A stretch of DNA of 64,000 nt from assembly GCA_911728455.2 (NCBI GenBank), contig OU452228.1:3844001-3908000 (forward strand), written 5' to 3'. The translations under genes were made by a program, and so were the position numbers. The notes under the pieces were generated by a model. That model was not told the origin of the DNA. It worked only from the letters and a program-made list of their open reading frames with translations, and searched no databases. Of the stretch, positions 36,822-49,596 are shown piece by piece. Positions within the stretch are counted from its first letter, which is position 1, and every line of letters starts with the position of its first letter. This DNA comes from Marthasterias glacialis. Its lineage: Eukaryota > Echinodermata > Asteroidea > Forcipulatida > Asteriidae.

Positions 36822-37083
36822 TACTGTAAATTAACGAAGGCTGGACGAGTTTATTAAAAAGAGGGCGCTATCAAAAAAGTTTAGTACACAATTCGCCGTA
36901 TGGTCGGACAGAATCTCCTTCCACACTGGCACTTAATGTTTTATGTCCGGTGTGAACGGGGATTTTGCCCGTGGCGGGTGTGTTCCCCCATACATACCGT
37001 AAATTAACATGGGCGGAAGGAAGTTGGGTCAAAAGAGGGTGCTATCGGTGAAATGGGGACAGAATCTCCTGCCCCACTGACAA
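36822..37083. repeat. diverged tandem duplication, about 175 bp apart
   Basis: CTGTAAATTAACGAAGG...AAAGAGGGCGCTATC...GGACAGAATCTCCTTCC recurs as CCGTAAATTAACATGGG...AAAGAGGGTGCTATC...GGACAGAATCTCCTGCC. Confidence 0.75.
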
Positions 37084-37706
37084 AAAGCGGCAGTCCAATG
37101 CGTGATAATTGTGACCTGTTTCCCACCAGTATTGTGGTTTAACTTAAATTTTGGAGTGTTCTTAGCCAACACCTACTGTGTTCTATGGCCGGAAAATTCA
37201 TCACGTGAAGTTTTCTTCGTGGTTGATTGTGCGTTCGACCTTCTCGGAGCAACTTCGGATCCGCCACTAAGATAATGTTAAGACTTTAAACTGGAAATTT
37301 TGAGCTGAAAAATAGTAATAAGAACTACGATAGCATTATTTGTGGTAACTGAAAGCATCAGGGTTTGTTGATGTTTTTTTTCATGATGTAATGATTTGCG
37401 AATAATAATGGAATTCAGGTGGGTGAAAATCATAGACGTTTCGAGGCTGGTATCAGCCAATGCCGACTGGTCCCCACCAGCTCCTCAACCAACTCACCCC
37501 CACCCTCCCCCACCAAGCAGATTATCAAAGCCGTATCTGTGATGCCGATTTAGATAGTGACGATGTACAACTTGATCATTATCGTACAATAGCTTTAAGA
37601 TTACACAACGGAAGAAGGAAATTGGTTATACAGAGTCATTCAAAGGCCATCTTTTACAAACAGGTTATCTTGTGGCAAGCAAAGATAAGAATTACAAATC
37701 TTATCA

Positions 37707-40700
37707 TCAAATAATAACATTATGATGATGAGCAATGCGGGTGTCGTGCGTTTTCTCAGTAACATTGAACCCCCTTGGCATACCCACAAGCCCCCAGCTA
37801 GACTGCCGTCTACCTCTCCTCCTCTCCCTAAGCTTCCCCAGGCCGTGTTCATCATCAGCTTTTCCAACCGGTATCCCATCGTCCTCACTCACGCGCAGGT
37901 ACCGACAGTTCTTGGGGTCGTTCACGTCACCCTTGATGTGGTAGGCCTCCAAAGACTCGCCCATGGATTGGCGATGGGTGAGGGCGGGAGATCGGTCATT
38001 GGGATAGTGGGATTGGCGATGATGGTGATGAAAGGAAGTTGCTTGTCTGGTGGAATCAAGGCTGGCTGCTAACCTAGACTCAAGCTTCTCCTTTCGTTCT
38101 GCATTATTATAAAAGAAATCACATTATTTTATTTACCTCCAATAATGATTTGTGATTAATTATTGTACGTTTGATTTTTTTCCCCAATTTCATTTCGTCA
38201 AGCGTACCATTAATTGCAAAGCTAAGAAAGCATAATTATTAACAGCAGAAATCCCATGTGCGACAGACCATACGGTACATTGCTTTACTGGTGACACTGA
38301 TTTTGTCACAAGACTAATTACGGTAATCCACGTTCTTGGTAAACAGCTTATGAATTCGGGCCTCGGTACAAGCACGGACAAAGGAAATTCCTCCCTCCAT
38401 GGTATACAAACCCCGTACTTTGCCAGAATTATGGAAGTCATGGTAAATTCATTTCCACTCCCAGAGTTTCAAATAAACAAGTTATCAAACCAACGTGTGA
38501 AGTTACAGTGAAAACATCAACAAATGGGTGGAGTTTGTCAGGGAAGTTGTGGACGTTATCATACACGGATTATTTCTATTGCGGCAAGTGTTGTTGATTT
38601 TAAGGAACTTCAAATGCTATTTTCTCAACTATTTTCGGTAGGAAACGTTTTTCTCAAGCATTTGTTCCGGTGTGAACTTACAGGCAGTAAGATTTAGTCT
38701 GTGAAATTGACTGAACAGTCAGTGAAAAGCCTTTTTTCCATACCTCTGATGGACTTTATCTATAAATATCAGAAGCGATTATTATCGAAATACTTTTGTT
38801 ATAATGCTGGGCCTATAGATGGGAGGAATTCTCAACTATCTTTGTTTTTGCATTTTATCGTCATTTTATGGTGCGACACTTTTCAAATTATGCACATTTA
38901 AAGAAACATACGTCACGGATCACCATAACCTGCCGCCTTCCCAATTAATTGTAAAAGAACCGGCGTATTAATTACTGAGCCATCGTGACTGGACTGTTTG
39001 ATTTATGTGTGAATCCTTGATGGGTTAATTAGGTTGTGATGATTGCTATACGGTGACTGTTGTCTCACATTAAATGAATAAAATGTTTGTTTTGTATTGT
39101 CAATTCCACCACAGGAGATAAATTTGTATGTAGAGACAGTAAAGGTGCGCGTGTATTCTTGTGGTCCAAGCATAATTATTATAGGTTTTTTCGGTCAATT
39201 TCGGAAACAAGTTATTCAATTTCATTCACGCGCATTCAAATTCACGCATTTTCCCCAAATCAACCAAACTACGGTCTCTTTTTAGTTAGCTATTGCATTC
39301 AATTTCGGTTTCGTGCACACATGATTTCATTCTTCTCAAATTCGGGTTCGTTTTAGTTATTCTGTTCCACTTATAGGCATTCCAGACTACATTTTCACCA
39401 TTCTTCGGTTGAATTTGTACTACCTATATTTACAATTGATAAATTTGTATGATTGACCTCCTCTTGCTGCTGGCTTTTTCAAATTGAACGATCTTTGCAA
39501 CCTTATGAATTTGAATGATCTTATTTGACCGGTGAATGCTAAACTGTTAAAATTGAATTACTCCTTTTGACTGTTGAATGCTGATGGAAAGGAGCAGTAA
39601 CTTTCAAACGAAGTTGATTGAGCCGGGTGTTAAATTTAGTGAAATTTTGTTTAAATTGGCTGGGGAAACCTGGTTTAGATATCAGTTTACGGGTGACAGT
39701 CATGTGAATGAAACTCTCTTTTGGGGATTCTTTCTGTTCTGAGAAGAACCGACATTGAGATAGTCTCGACGTTTCGAACAGTGTAGTCTGCTAGTCTTCA
39801 GGAAGACGAGCACCATACTGTTCGGGATCTCCTCAGTCCCAAATGAGATATTCACAATCATGGTTGGCGCCCGATAAGCTGATTTTTCATTGAACTTCTT
39901 AGACCTAGTGAAGCTTTAAATTTTTGATTAATTGCAATGCATGGCATTAGGCAGGGTGCACCAACGACCTTATCAAACCGATATGTAATTATTTATGAAT
40001 GCGTCAAACTTGTCTGTAATTCAGGTCAAATTCAAGCAATTTGTTTTAAATATAATAACATTGTTTTTTTTTATGTGATACGTGGCTTGTCGCTTTCTTG
40101 CAAAACATGAGAAAACACTTGGGATTCAGATTAATTTCTCCAAGCTGTAACTATTTCAGACAATCCCATGTATAACTGGCATATACCGATTCAAAATTTA
40201 TACCAGCTAAGCTTTTAGATAAAATGGTCAACTTGTTTTTAAAATCGCCACTTTCAATGTCTTTAATTTCTGGTCTTCAAAGAAGGAACTCGGCCTTCTA
40301 ACGTCCCTTAAAGTAACACTGTAATTGCACAAACGCATCCTCATCAGCAGACAGGGAAAACAAAATTGTTGTAACTATTGTTGTGAAGTGGTCATAGAAT
40401 TTGTTTTGCTTAAACACATTGAGTAAAAAATCTCTGGTTCAGGATCTGAAACAAGATAGTGAGTTCTCATCAAATAAGAGTCGCCTGCGGCTGACCTTCC
40501 CAACGGGCCATGATAAAATAGTTGCACGAGGTCACAGTTTGCTTTTGTCAAATCCCAGACGGTGTTCATATCATTTTCGTCTACAGAAAAAAGGTGATAA
40601 CAATGGATCTGCTGTAACTTGTACTACCGTTTCTTAAATGTCAAAAATAATCTCAATATTAAAGCTGCATTTGCCTAATGCTTAATATTATGTTGTTGTT

Positions 40701-42340
40701 GTTTATTAAGCAACTTATGTTTTGAGCAAGTATTGATGGGAAGTTAATCCCCACGAGCCTTTGGCTGACCAAAACAAAATATAGGAACTGGAAACGGCAC
40801 GGCAAAATAGTGTCTTACCGATTTCCTTCATTCTGCCGATGAAACTCTGGAGTTTTCTCTGTCGTACATCCTCCCTTCTCTTCTCCCACTCCAATGCCTT
40901 TTCCACCATGTACTCGGCCCGGCGAGACGGGAGCTTGTACTCCTCTGAAGCTGGCTTGACGGCCACCTCACTCGGTACCAAACTACCCTCGCTGTTTCGC
41001 TGATACCTCACCACGCTGGTCACAACCGGGGGCTGGTAGTCTGGTATACGGAATGATCGGTTGGCGATGCCGACGTGGTATTTGTGTTTTCCATCTCGGA
41101 GTTCCCCAAGTTCGTTAGATGGTTTGCGTCGCTTTTTGTCTTTTCTTGCCTCTTTCGTTGAACGTCCTGTCATCATGACGTCCTCCTCGAAGACAGAATC
41201 AGGAAACTCGTTTCTTTCTAAGGTTGTTCCACCTTCTTGATGTGCGTACGTATACGAGTGTCTGTTTGTATTTGAACTGCTTATACCAGGCAAAACTTTA
41301 TTTGGATTCACGGCTACGCGATCTTTTTCTCCTTCGTCTTCGAGCGATGAACTTGTGTCCGAGAGTGTGTGACTCCCACTCAAGTTTTTAGCCTCCCTGG
41401 AAAAATGAGGTTTGGAGATAAGATGACCAATGTCTGGAAGAAAAGATTGTTCAGTGTCAGTGCGAGTGAATGGCAAGTTGGCTTTAGAAACCTCCTCCAA
41501 TATCTGCGACTCTTCTCTACGTCTTAGAGTTGATGAATGTACTTGAGTTGAGGAGGGTTGTTTGTGAGATGGCAAGTGTGGTGGTGATGATGTTGATGAC
41601 GATAATGATGATGGGGTCACAGTTGACGAGATCCGCTTCTCTGTCTTTACTTGTGAATTGTGATCGTTGGCCAAGGAATGATTTGTCGACTTACCACGTT
41701 CATTTTGTTCACCACATTCACTGTGGAGATCTGTGGCAATTTCGGTATCAGGTTTTTCATTGATCTCGGGGAGTCGATAAGACAATGCTCCGACGGGAAG
41801 ATTTAACTCCTTTACAGGTGGTACCTCCTCCTCTTGTATCGCTTCCGCCATGATCATGTTCCTCAATCTGTTTTGTGCCTCTTCTCTATCCCTCACTGCT
41901 TTCTCCCTCAGTTCGTTTTGTACCTCTTTCTGTTTTCGTATACGGGCCTGCCTCTGGATGCGCCTCTTATCATTTTGAACCCGTATGAGGTTCCGGAACA
42001 ATTTTTGCTGTCCACGGGCAAGTTTTGCCACGGCGATTCTCTGGTCGCGGTGCCAGAGATCCACTTGTTTCTTGGCACTGATATCGTGAGCGTGATTGCT
42101 GCATTTCACCTGGGTCTCAAGCTCTGAGGCACGGGTGTACCTCAGCATGCCAATGTCATCCGGTTTGAGGTTTCGTAGCCCCATGAGGGCTTTCCCTGCC
42201 GCTCTGTTCTCCTTCGCACTAGACAGGCTTAAACTAACCGTCCGCTCGGAGTCGCCCGTAACCAACGTAGCGGTGTTATCCATGGTGACAACCGAAGGGT
42301 TTAGATACACATTTACACAGACACGTTGGGGAAAGGTCAA
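37707..42340 (-). CDS. uncharacterised basic, coiled-coil-like protein, 2 exons
   Basis: I do not recognise this gene. Exon 1 is 40819-42340, ending at a good donor (ATCG|GTAAGA); exon 2 is 38098-37707 after a TAATGCAG acceptor. Phase 1 joins to RMKEIERKEKLESRL, giving about 637 aa. Residues about 90-170 are Arg/Lys/Gln/Glu-rich and helix-like (QKLFRNLIRVQNDKRRIQRQ), suggesting a coiled coil. A Ser/Thr-rich low-complexity middle follows. A second charged helix (EYMVEKALEWEKRREDVRQR) lies near the junction. No signal peptide or membrane segment is seen. The second methionine (residue 20, MDNTATL) is an alternative start. A possible donor in exon 2 (GTGG|GTATGC) would let the gene run on beyond the stop at 37707. 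The charged-helix layout recalls ciliary or CCDC-type proteins, a weak guess only. Confidence 0.7.
39210..39680 (+). repeat. dispersed repeat B, copy 2
   Basis: Longer copy of the 10545-10900 repeat, with an extra 70-bp segment near 39362-39440 absent from copy 1. No ORF is conserved between the copies. Confidence 0.75.
39745..39840 (-). repeat. retroelement-type fragment, CTGAAGA...CGAAACGTCGAGA
   Basis: Minus strand reads CTTCCTGAAGACTAGCAGAC, then TGTTCGAAACGTCGAGACTA and CAATGTCGGTTCTTCTCAG. The CTGAAGA/CGAAAC pairing recalls hammerhead-like motifs of Penelope-like elements, but CTGAAGA departs from the CTGATGA core. CAATGTCGGTTCTTCTCA also occurs at 52379-52396. Confidence 0.35.
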
Positions 42341-42659
42341 CGGCTAGACAAACCTGTGTCTTTCATCAAGACGAAACCATATCTGATACTTCTCACAGCG
42401 TTGTTGGCACAATTGCTTGATATTTGACACGTAGTTGGAAACACTCCGTAGTGCTGTATCCGGGAAGACTATTGCACAACTTTTCTACTTCACTTCTGCT
42501 GATCCTGAATCGTCATGCGTCCGTTAATGCTCAACATTTGGGTCTAAAGAACGAAAAGTAACAAAGGTTTAATGCGAATTATATGCTAATGAAAACGAGT
42601 CTCGGACGATAAGACTGTCCTAAAAACCAATCCGGTTTGGGAACCAGTAAAGAGCAATC

Positions 42660-42821
42660 GACGTCATTATTATTATTATTATTATTATTAAAATGGTTTA
42701 TTCAAAAATACTCAAATCTCGCAGCCCTGGAGCTGAATTACATTTGAATTTACAAAAAGCAAACACATTTGCTATAAAAATATGAACACAATGAGAAAAT
42801 TTAGACAAAAACAGATTAGCA

Positions 42822-42855
<34 letters not shown>

Positions 42856-43180
42856 AACAATTAAAAAGAGACACGAAATTACAAAGGGGAAAACTGACCG
42901 TGATAAAAAGATAAAGAAGATGACAAAACCAGATTAAAAATTACTATTCAGCAGTTTAGTTAAAAAAGGGATGGTGCTGTTTTTATAACGATTGGTGTGG
43001 CAGAGAGGGAGAGCAAGATTATTAGAGTTGCGAAGGTTGTTAGATCTTAAGGGAGGAAGCCATTCTCTGTACTCAGAATCAATAAGACGTTTACCAAATG
43101 TAAGGGAAAGAAGATTGCGTCTTTCTTTAAGGGTGTCAAGTTTCAACCCACTACATATTGTTACAAGTGCGGTTTAAACT
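42660..43180 (-). mobile_element. 5'-truncated LINE 3' end with A-rich and (AAT)n tail
   Basis: On the minus strand, ICSGLKLDTLKERRNLL leads into a typical CR1-group C-terminus ending HTNRYKNSTIPFLTKLLN and a stop at 42934. Downstream (lower coordinates) come an A-rich stretch at 42828-42854 and an (AAT)n tail at 42664-42690. It is a separate copy from the long LINE above, because its C-terminus differs. Confidence 0.85.
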
Positions 43181-43189
43181 TATTAGTCA

Positions 43190-43800
43190 CGGCTTACAGT
43201 TGTTTTTGTATGACTCTCGGTTCATTCATAATGAACTGCGCTCTAAAATGTTAGGAATGTTAAATAGCTGCTTAAAAGGGGCGTGCATGCCTAAATCGGG
43301 TCAGAGCATTATTTTCCACTTGGTGTGCTGACGTGCCGCTATGACTGCTGCTCTCCAGCCATCACGAGCCACGCCCAAAATGAACTGGACTGGACCGGGT
43401 TCTCCTAACGGTTTTTAACCCGTCGCCTCCCTGCTTCTGCCGGTGAACTCTCTCGTCATCACCCTGCTCCTGCCGTGGGTTCTCTTGTCACCGTTCCTGA
43501 CGACTGGCCGTCTGAGGTCCACCTCCTGTCTCTCGAAGATGACTACCGCTGACCGGAGAGTACCACAGCCGAGTAGCCAAGCTTCACCTAGCACGCCACA
43601 AGAACTTTGATGGGCATGACGCAGCACACACCCTGTTACGTTGATACCGGTATCAAACCTATTTTCTTAGTCTATATTTGCTTTACTTTCTTGTACACCT
43701 AAATTGTGATTTTGTAATGGTTTAGTTTAAATTGTTGAAATCAGAGAATGAGAGATATGCATTAATATTTATTTTCTCTCTAATATCATTCGTCCCCTGC
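43190..43800. other. unassigned segment between two LINEs
   Basis: 43330-43640 is richer in G+C than its surroundings and has open stretches of 48-70 codons on both strands, none recognised. 43640-43800 is AT-rich and may be the 3' UTR of the long LINE. It could be a further degraded repeat. Confidence 0.35.
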
Positions 43801-46800
43801 CTAATTATTTGAGTCACTTAGTTGCGTCTTCAGTCTGTTATGTCTGTTTAGTTCTGTTCTTCGTAACAATATAGACTGATATGAAGTGTGACTTGTTACA
43901 TCAATAGAAAGAATTGTTCTGAGCGCTCTTTTCTGAAGTTTTTCCAACTCGTTACTTTGGGCGCTAGTTAATCCAGAATTCCAGACAGGGCTGGCAAACT
44001 CCACAGAGGGCCTAACATATTGCACATACACCCTCACCAAGTCGTCAACTGGGACACCACAGCGTTTGAGTTGTCTAAGAAAATACAGTCTATTATTAAA
44101 GGAAATGCACATTTTGTTAATTTGTAAATTCCATTTCAGGTCATTTTGAATATAAACACCAAGTATTTTTAGGAAATTACACTGATCAACATTGAAACCG
44201 TTAATACAAAGGGCATGTGGGTAAATAGGTTTGTTCTTTTTAAAACTCACAGTCATGGCTTTACATTTACTTGGATTCAATTTCATGTTATTATTTACAG
44301 TCCAATCATGAAGACGATTAAGCTCACACTGGGTATTACGAATTTGTAAGGCATTCTGGAAAGACTGGCAAATAGTTAAATCATCAACATATTTATAATG
44401 AGTGACATCAGAGGTGATAGAGCCAGCATCGTTTATCATTGCCAGAAAGGCGACAGGGCCAAGTTTCGTACCCTGAGGAACACCAGCATGAGTAGTACGC
44501 CACACTGAAAGATTGTTATGGTACCTAACAGCCTGAGTACGGTTTCTAAGAAAGCTGCACACCCACGGGATAATAGATACACGTACACCCAAATTAATGA
44601 ATTTAGTCACCAAAATATTATGGTCAACAAGATCAAACGCTTTAGAAAAATCTGTGGCAACAATAATACTGGAGTTTTTAGAACAATCAGTATCTTTATA
44701 AACTTTGTCTAAAAGATTAATCAAACAGTGGTCAGCAGAAGACCCTTTAAGGGAACCAAATTGTTGTTTGTCAAGATTAGCTCGCATATCACTCATAATC
44801 CAGCTTGTAACAAAATCTTCAAATACTTTAGCAAAAACACAGGTAAGTGAAATTGGACGAAGATTGTTAATTGAAAGAGGTTGTCCCTTCGGAATGGGTA
44901 CAACATGGGCAGACTTCCAAATGTCGGGTACTATACCGGATGACAAAGAGCAATTAAAAATATCACACAGTGGAAAGCATAGTTCATAAGCAAATTCTTT
45001 GATAAGCCATGTTGGAATCGAAACAGGCCCATTACACTTGTGAGGTTGTACTTTCTTCAGTTTGTTGTACACATCTTGGGGGGTAAGGGTTGGCACCGGG
45101 GTGATGGCAGGTAAGTATGCAGGGAGATTAGACATATCTAGGGCTGCAATATCACTGGCAGTGGTAATGAATGAATCATTAATTTGTGTAGCAATCTCAA
45201 ATGGGGAGAGGTTATCAAATTCAGGAAAGTTAAATATAGGTTTTTTGTTGCAACCTGTTAATTTTTTTATTTCTTTGTGCCAGTCCCGAGGGTTTTTGTG
45301 TTTCAAGTGGCTGACTCTTTTGTTGTAGTATCTTTTTTTAGCCTGTTTAATAACTCTGGATATCTTGTTGCGAAGAAATCTCCACATGACAAATCTGCCG
45401 TCAGAAAAAGCATGTTGACGTTTTTTGATCAGCGACTTTATTTCCGGGGTTATCCACGGTTTGTCCTCTTCATGGATTGAAACTGTCTTAGTAGGGAAAT
45501 AGTGGTCTATTGCAATGTTCAGAAGATCATAGAGAGCAGTGGTCTTTTGAGTCGGTGATGCAACTGATAAAACATTGCTCCAATCAACGCTGGTAATCCA
45601 CCTGCCAAAAGCTAGCTTGTCGGACTGCTTAAATGGGCGCACGACTTTGCGACGCTTCGTGTTGCAGTGATTGTCATGTGAGACTGGGAACCACAGGACA
45701 GTATTATGATCACTGAGGCCAATGGGGCTAGAGATCATTGGTTCACAATAGTGATGATTAATGTTGGTTATTATTTTGTCCAAGATGGATTGCCCTCTTG
45801 TAGGTTTATTAACGACCTGAGTGAGACCACATAGGCGACAGATGAGATCAGTGTCAAGTTTGTTAAAATCACCCAACAATACAATACCAGCATCAGGGTA
45901 TTTAGCTTGAAGAGTATCAAGCGAGGTCAAAATGTGCTCAACCAACTGTTGATCATATGGTGAGGATGGAGGGTGGTAAAAGGTGCCCAAGATCAGACCT
46001 GTCATTGATCGAGGCAAGCGTTTCGGGCGGGCCCATACCCACAAAGCTTCCAGTTCGTTGGGGACTTTAACTTCAGGAAGGGTAGATGACGTAACAATAT
46101 CCCGCACATATAGAGCTACTCCGCCACCTCGCCTATTCTCACGTGGATTACTGTAAAGCTGGTAACGAGGGATTGAGAAAACACAGGGATCGGTGTCAGG
46201 GGTGAACCAAGTTTCTGATACAGCCACTATATCAATGTTGTATGAAGTCGCCATAACATTCAATTCATCGATTCTTTGAACAAGCGATCTCGCATTAATC
46301 AACATGAAGGAAGGGGGTTTGATCCTCTGATGTTTTGGTGTACAACTCGGAGCGGAAGAAACAATGTTTATCAAATTGGAAAACGTTCCCTCCCGTGGTT
46401 TCTGTCCTTTATTTACTATGCCTCTTGAGTTGATCAAAGTCGGAATAGGTTGTTTCCTACAACTCAAACCCGCACGGCAACCCCGCTTGGTGGGTCGTTT
46501 GTTGTTAATGTTCAGATGTTTCACTGTTAACCAAACTGAGACAGGGATATTCCAATTTCCTCTAAGCTCTTTAAGTTCAGTATTTGAATACCTGACTCTG
46601 TTAGACTCACTAAATGATTGGTTACATACCAAATGATCGTCATGTTTGCCAGGACCAGGGTTAGGATTGATGTCTCCACAGGAAAGTAACTTTAGTTGGT
46701 ATGTCGCACAAGAATTCGTGTAGTATGATAGCCTTTTCCCGGAAAAGTTCCGATGCCTGATAAGGCACCGATGACCGTTGGTATTTGATGCTGATGATGC

Positions 46801-46857
46801 GTTTGAACAGTTAGGGTGGCCAATGCTCAGCACAAGTAGCAAGGTGATGAACGTCAC
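43801..46857 (-). mobile_element. non-LTR retrotransposon (CR1/L2-group LINE), long intact ORF
   Basis: An uninterrupted 1018-codon ORF. Residues 1-20 look like a secretory signal peptide; a 2A-like motif lies at 61-69. The AP endonuclease covers about 185-400, with FMLINARSLV, SETWF, LLGDFN and the terminal LSDHN motif. Reverse transcriptase covers about 600-870, with LRPISLTCVFAKVFE, TDFSKAFDLVDH, GVPQGTKLGP and catalytic YVDD at 823-826 (44380-44391). The C-terminal region (LEKLQKRALRTIL) is typical of the CR1/L2/Crack group. No separate ORF1 is seen. 5' UTR sequence should continue above 46857. The 3' end is not clear; no simple tail was found directly below 43801. The intact frame suggests a recent copy. 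Exact clade needs a phylogeny. Confidence 0.93.
46651..46857 (-). other. signal peptide followed by 2A-like motif in LINE ORF
   Basis: The ORF begins with a hydrophobic leader (ITLLLVLSIG), and residues 55-69 read LKLLSCGDINPNPGP. The C-terminal half fits the 2A ribosome-skipping motif D-(V/I)-E-x-N-P-G-P except that Asn replaces Glu. Skipping would separate Gly68 from Pro69, freeing the leader from the endonuclease/RT. 2A-like sequences are known in APE-type non-LTR retrotransposons, including sea urchin elements. Confidence 0.75.
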
Positions 46858-48106
46858 ATATTATGCCATTGTTCAAATAATTATTCAAGCGAAAAGGTTA
46901 TTGTTCAGCGCATACCAATTACGTAATAGCATACGACGGATGGTGGCACAGTCCAAAAACGAGACGAGATACACAATGAAATGTACATCAAAAATACTCA
47001 CAAAATATATGAAAACTTGTCCAGAAAATTGTCCTGGTCGATCCTCAACGATAAAGAAATGTGCTGAAGAGAATCTGTCATTAAAAAAACCGTTTTCAGG
47101 TGGAAAAACTAGTAAAAAGACACCACTTCACAAGAGCTTTAAAAAGGGGAGGCAGCCTTGAACGGCGCCCTCAGTCATCCTAATTGCCCATTAGGAAGTC
47201 TGTCCTTGTACTCTACCGGACAAGTAGCTTGTGACAAAAAAAAGTATTCATGAACTCGTTCTGGTCCAATTAAACTCACCAACCGCTATACCCGTCGACA
47301 ATGGTATACCGGTACCCAATCAACCAAACAATGGATTCAGTTTTTGGCTTTCCCCCGTCTGTAACCCTAAAGCTAAAACTTGAGTTTTTGTATACGTGCA
47401 GAGCAAAACATGAATTTGTTTCCAAGGAATTTCTTTGAGATTGATGAACCAGTAAATTGACAAAGAAAAGTACATTGAAAAAGAATATTAAACTGCAGAA
47501 CGAGAAAAATAATGTATTGTTGGTGGAAGCAGTTCAACAACATCCCAGGGACATGGTTTGTGTTGATTAATCCCCGTAAGCCGTCCCGCATACCGACACT
47601 AAAATAATCCCAGAGTGAATGACAAAACCGGTAACGACGTCAAAACATGTTTTTCTTTTCTTCTTCAGTATCATTACCCGGTAAAGGAAAGTCAATGCCC
47701 CGCTGGCTTCATTCATTTCAAAAATGGTTTATGGGAGAAGGGTCGTTGGTTATAAATGAGTTGGTGTCAAATTCAATCAAAGTCTAGAAGTATTAGGCCT
47801 GCAGCAACTTGTTCTGGGAAGTGTATGTACATTCGTTGATAAACATGTTATAAAATTTACTACGAAAACATTTTGAAGATAATTTTTACTTGGTGAACTA
47901 TGTGCTCAAGTGTTCGTTTATAGTTCATTGCTGAATTATTTGTACATTTGCATCACAGCTGGTATTATTCATCCAACATACGTGCAAATCACCAAGTTTC
48001 AAAGCTTCAAGCGCAATGGCTCAATCTGTGAAAAACTTATACGTTTGAAAGCGGTTATATGAAGATTGTCGTTTTCGAAAACACCCAACTTTTTTTGTCA
48101 CAGGTA
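46858..48106. other. LINE upstream region and unassigned DNA
   Basis: The first few hundred bases should be the 5' UTR of the minus-strand LINE. Its upstream boundary was not found. Beyond that I see no gene. Confidence 0.35.
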
Positions 48107-48325
48107 TATCATAAACAAACACACTTTGCCCCGAACGAAGAGTCAACGATTCTCTTGCCAAAAAGATTCAGTTTGTGATGGAGAAAGTTTTTCGAAGATG
48201 ACGTCCAGCGTTTCAGACGAGAATTGTTCCTCCGGTCGATCAGTACCAACACCAAATGTTTCTCCGGACGTTCGGTACAACACCAATTTTTCTGAATTAA
48301 GCTTTTCAAATTTCAAATCAAACTC
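48107..48325 (+). CDS. possible Ser-rich exon, unassigned
   Basis: A good acceptor (TTTTTTGTCACAG) precedes about 73 open codons, ending at a GTAAGA donor; the frame stops at 48366 if unspliced. The peptide is Ser/Asn-rich with a possible internal start at MTSSVSDENC. No family is recognised and no partner exon was found. It could be chance. Confidence 0.2.
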
Positions 48326-48733
48326 CGTAAGACTGTTAGGCCTATACGATAACCTCACGATCAGATAGACAGTAGGCCTACACCTATACGTGTTTTTGGA
48401 ATCGAAGAAGTCATTCCAATCCTCTTAAGTGTTCAATAAACACGCAATATGACACAACAACCTTTGAAAATTCGGTGTTCACGTTTGGAGAAAACAACGT
48501 TTTATTGTTTAGATTGCAGCTCGAATAAGCGACAGCGATTTGGGGAGGGGTCTTAAAATTTAACTTTTAGACTTGGATTTTTTACACCTTCATAATATAC
48601 ATGGTGACTTTGATTGCGGAAGTTGAAATAACCTAGCGTGTAAATAAGCCGCCTTCAAAAGACACATTACTACTGTTTTCTCGACTTTGATACATGAACT
48701 GCATGTGTTTCTCTGGAGGATTGGTACTGGTAT

Positions 48734-49012
48734 CAGCGGCGTAAATATGGTAACATTTTAGGGGGACACAAGGGGGTGCACATTTTTTTCTACGGGGGGC
48801 ACTTCTGGCCTATTAAAAATGTTCACTTTTCCTAAACAAGTCCCTTTTCAGCGCTTTTGTTATGCTGTTCACTATTTTTTATAAGATAATCTGACATGGA
48901 GGTAAAAACAAATACACTGTGTGTAATCTTTAATCGCAAAAGTCTGGATTTCAAATGGGGGGGGGGGGGGAGGGCACGTTCTCCAATGCCCCCCACCTTA
49001 GTTACGCTACTG
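48734..49012. mobile_element. MITE with CAGCGGCGTA / TACGCTACTG ends
   Basis: CAGCGGCGTAAATATGG and TTAGTTACGCTACTG enclose 279 bp rich in G-runs. Ends of this type are typical of hAT MITEs; I see no clear duplication. Confidence 0.65.
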
Positions 49013-49596
49013 AATGAAGTCTCACAATCAGTTAGCTTTCCGTTGAAACTAATCAGTTTCTTTTCTGATGATCAACAATCCTGTACTTTTCCTTTTGAAG
49101 TTTGTTACTGATCCAAGCCTACAGTATTTTTGGACTTGGGAAGAACGTAACCATCAGAATCCACTAAATTTAACTAAAAACAAAATATCGTTGTGGAAAT
49201 TTCATATTATTTGGTGGTAGTATTTGGTAGTGTTTTGTCACTGGTGGCTTTTTTGTATGTTCAAAGGCAATATTCTGGAACGGTATAGGTAGGCAGTTTT
49301 CACATTGCATGGTGTGTGAATGGTTATCCGTCATGCAGCTTACTTGTTTCGCATCTTTGAAATCAAGCCATGAACTGAAATTGGTGGACAAGGCAGTTTT
49401 CAGGTTGAAATCATTTCCAAATACATCTGGTACCGGTATACTTGTAACAAGTTTTTTACGAGATTAATTTTTCAAATTGTGAATTTGATCTTCAAATCAC
49501 TCACAAACACTGATATAGCTACATTTAAAGAAAGCCAACCACCCTTACCACGTATAGTAAAACGCTGTGCTCCAGTCTGCTCTCTCCCTTTCAGAA

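Noticed and set aside
39745-39840. Working hammerhead ribozyme
   Set aside because: Core reads CTGAAGA rather than CTGATGA and stem pairing could not be confirmed by eye; kept only as a low-confidence retroelement fragment.
46778-47161. 127-codon plus-strand ORF
   Set aside because: Its start is antisense to the LINE ORF and the rest covers probable LINE 5' UTR; no protein similarity seen.
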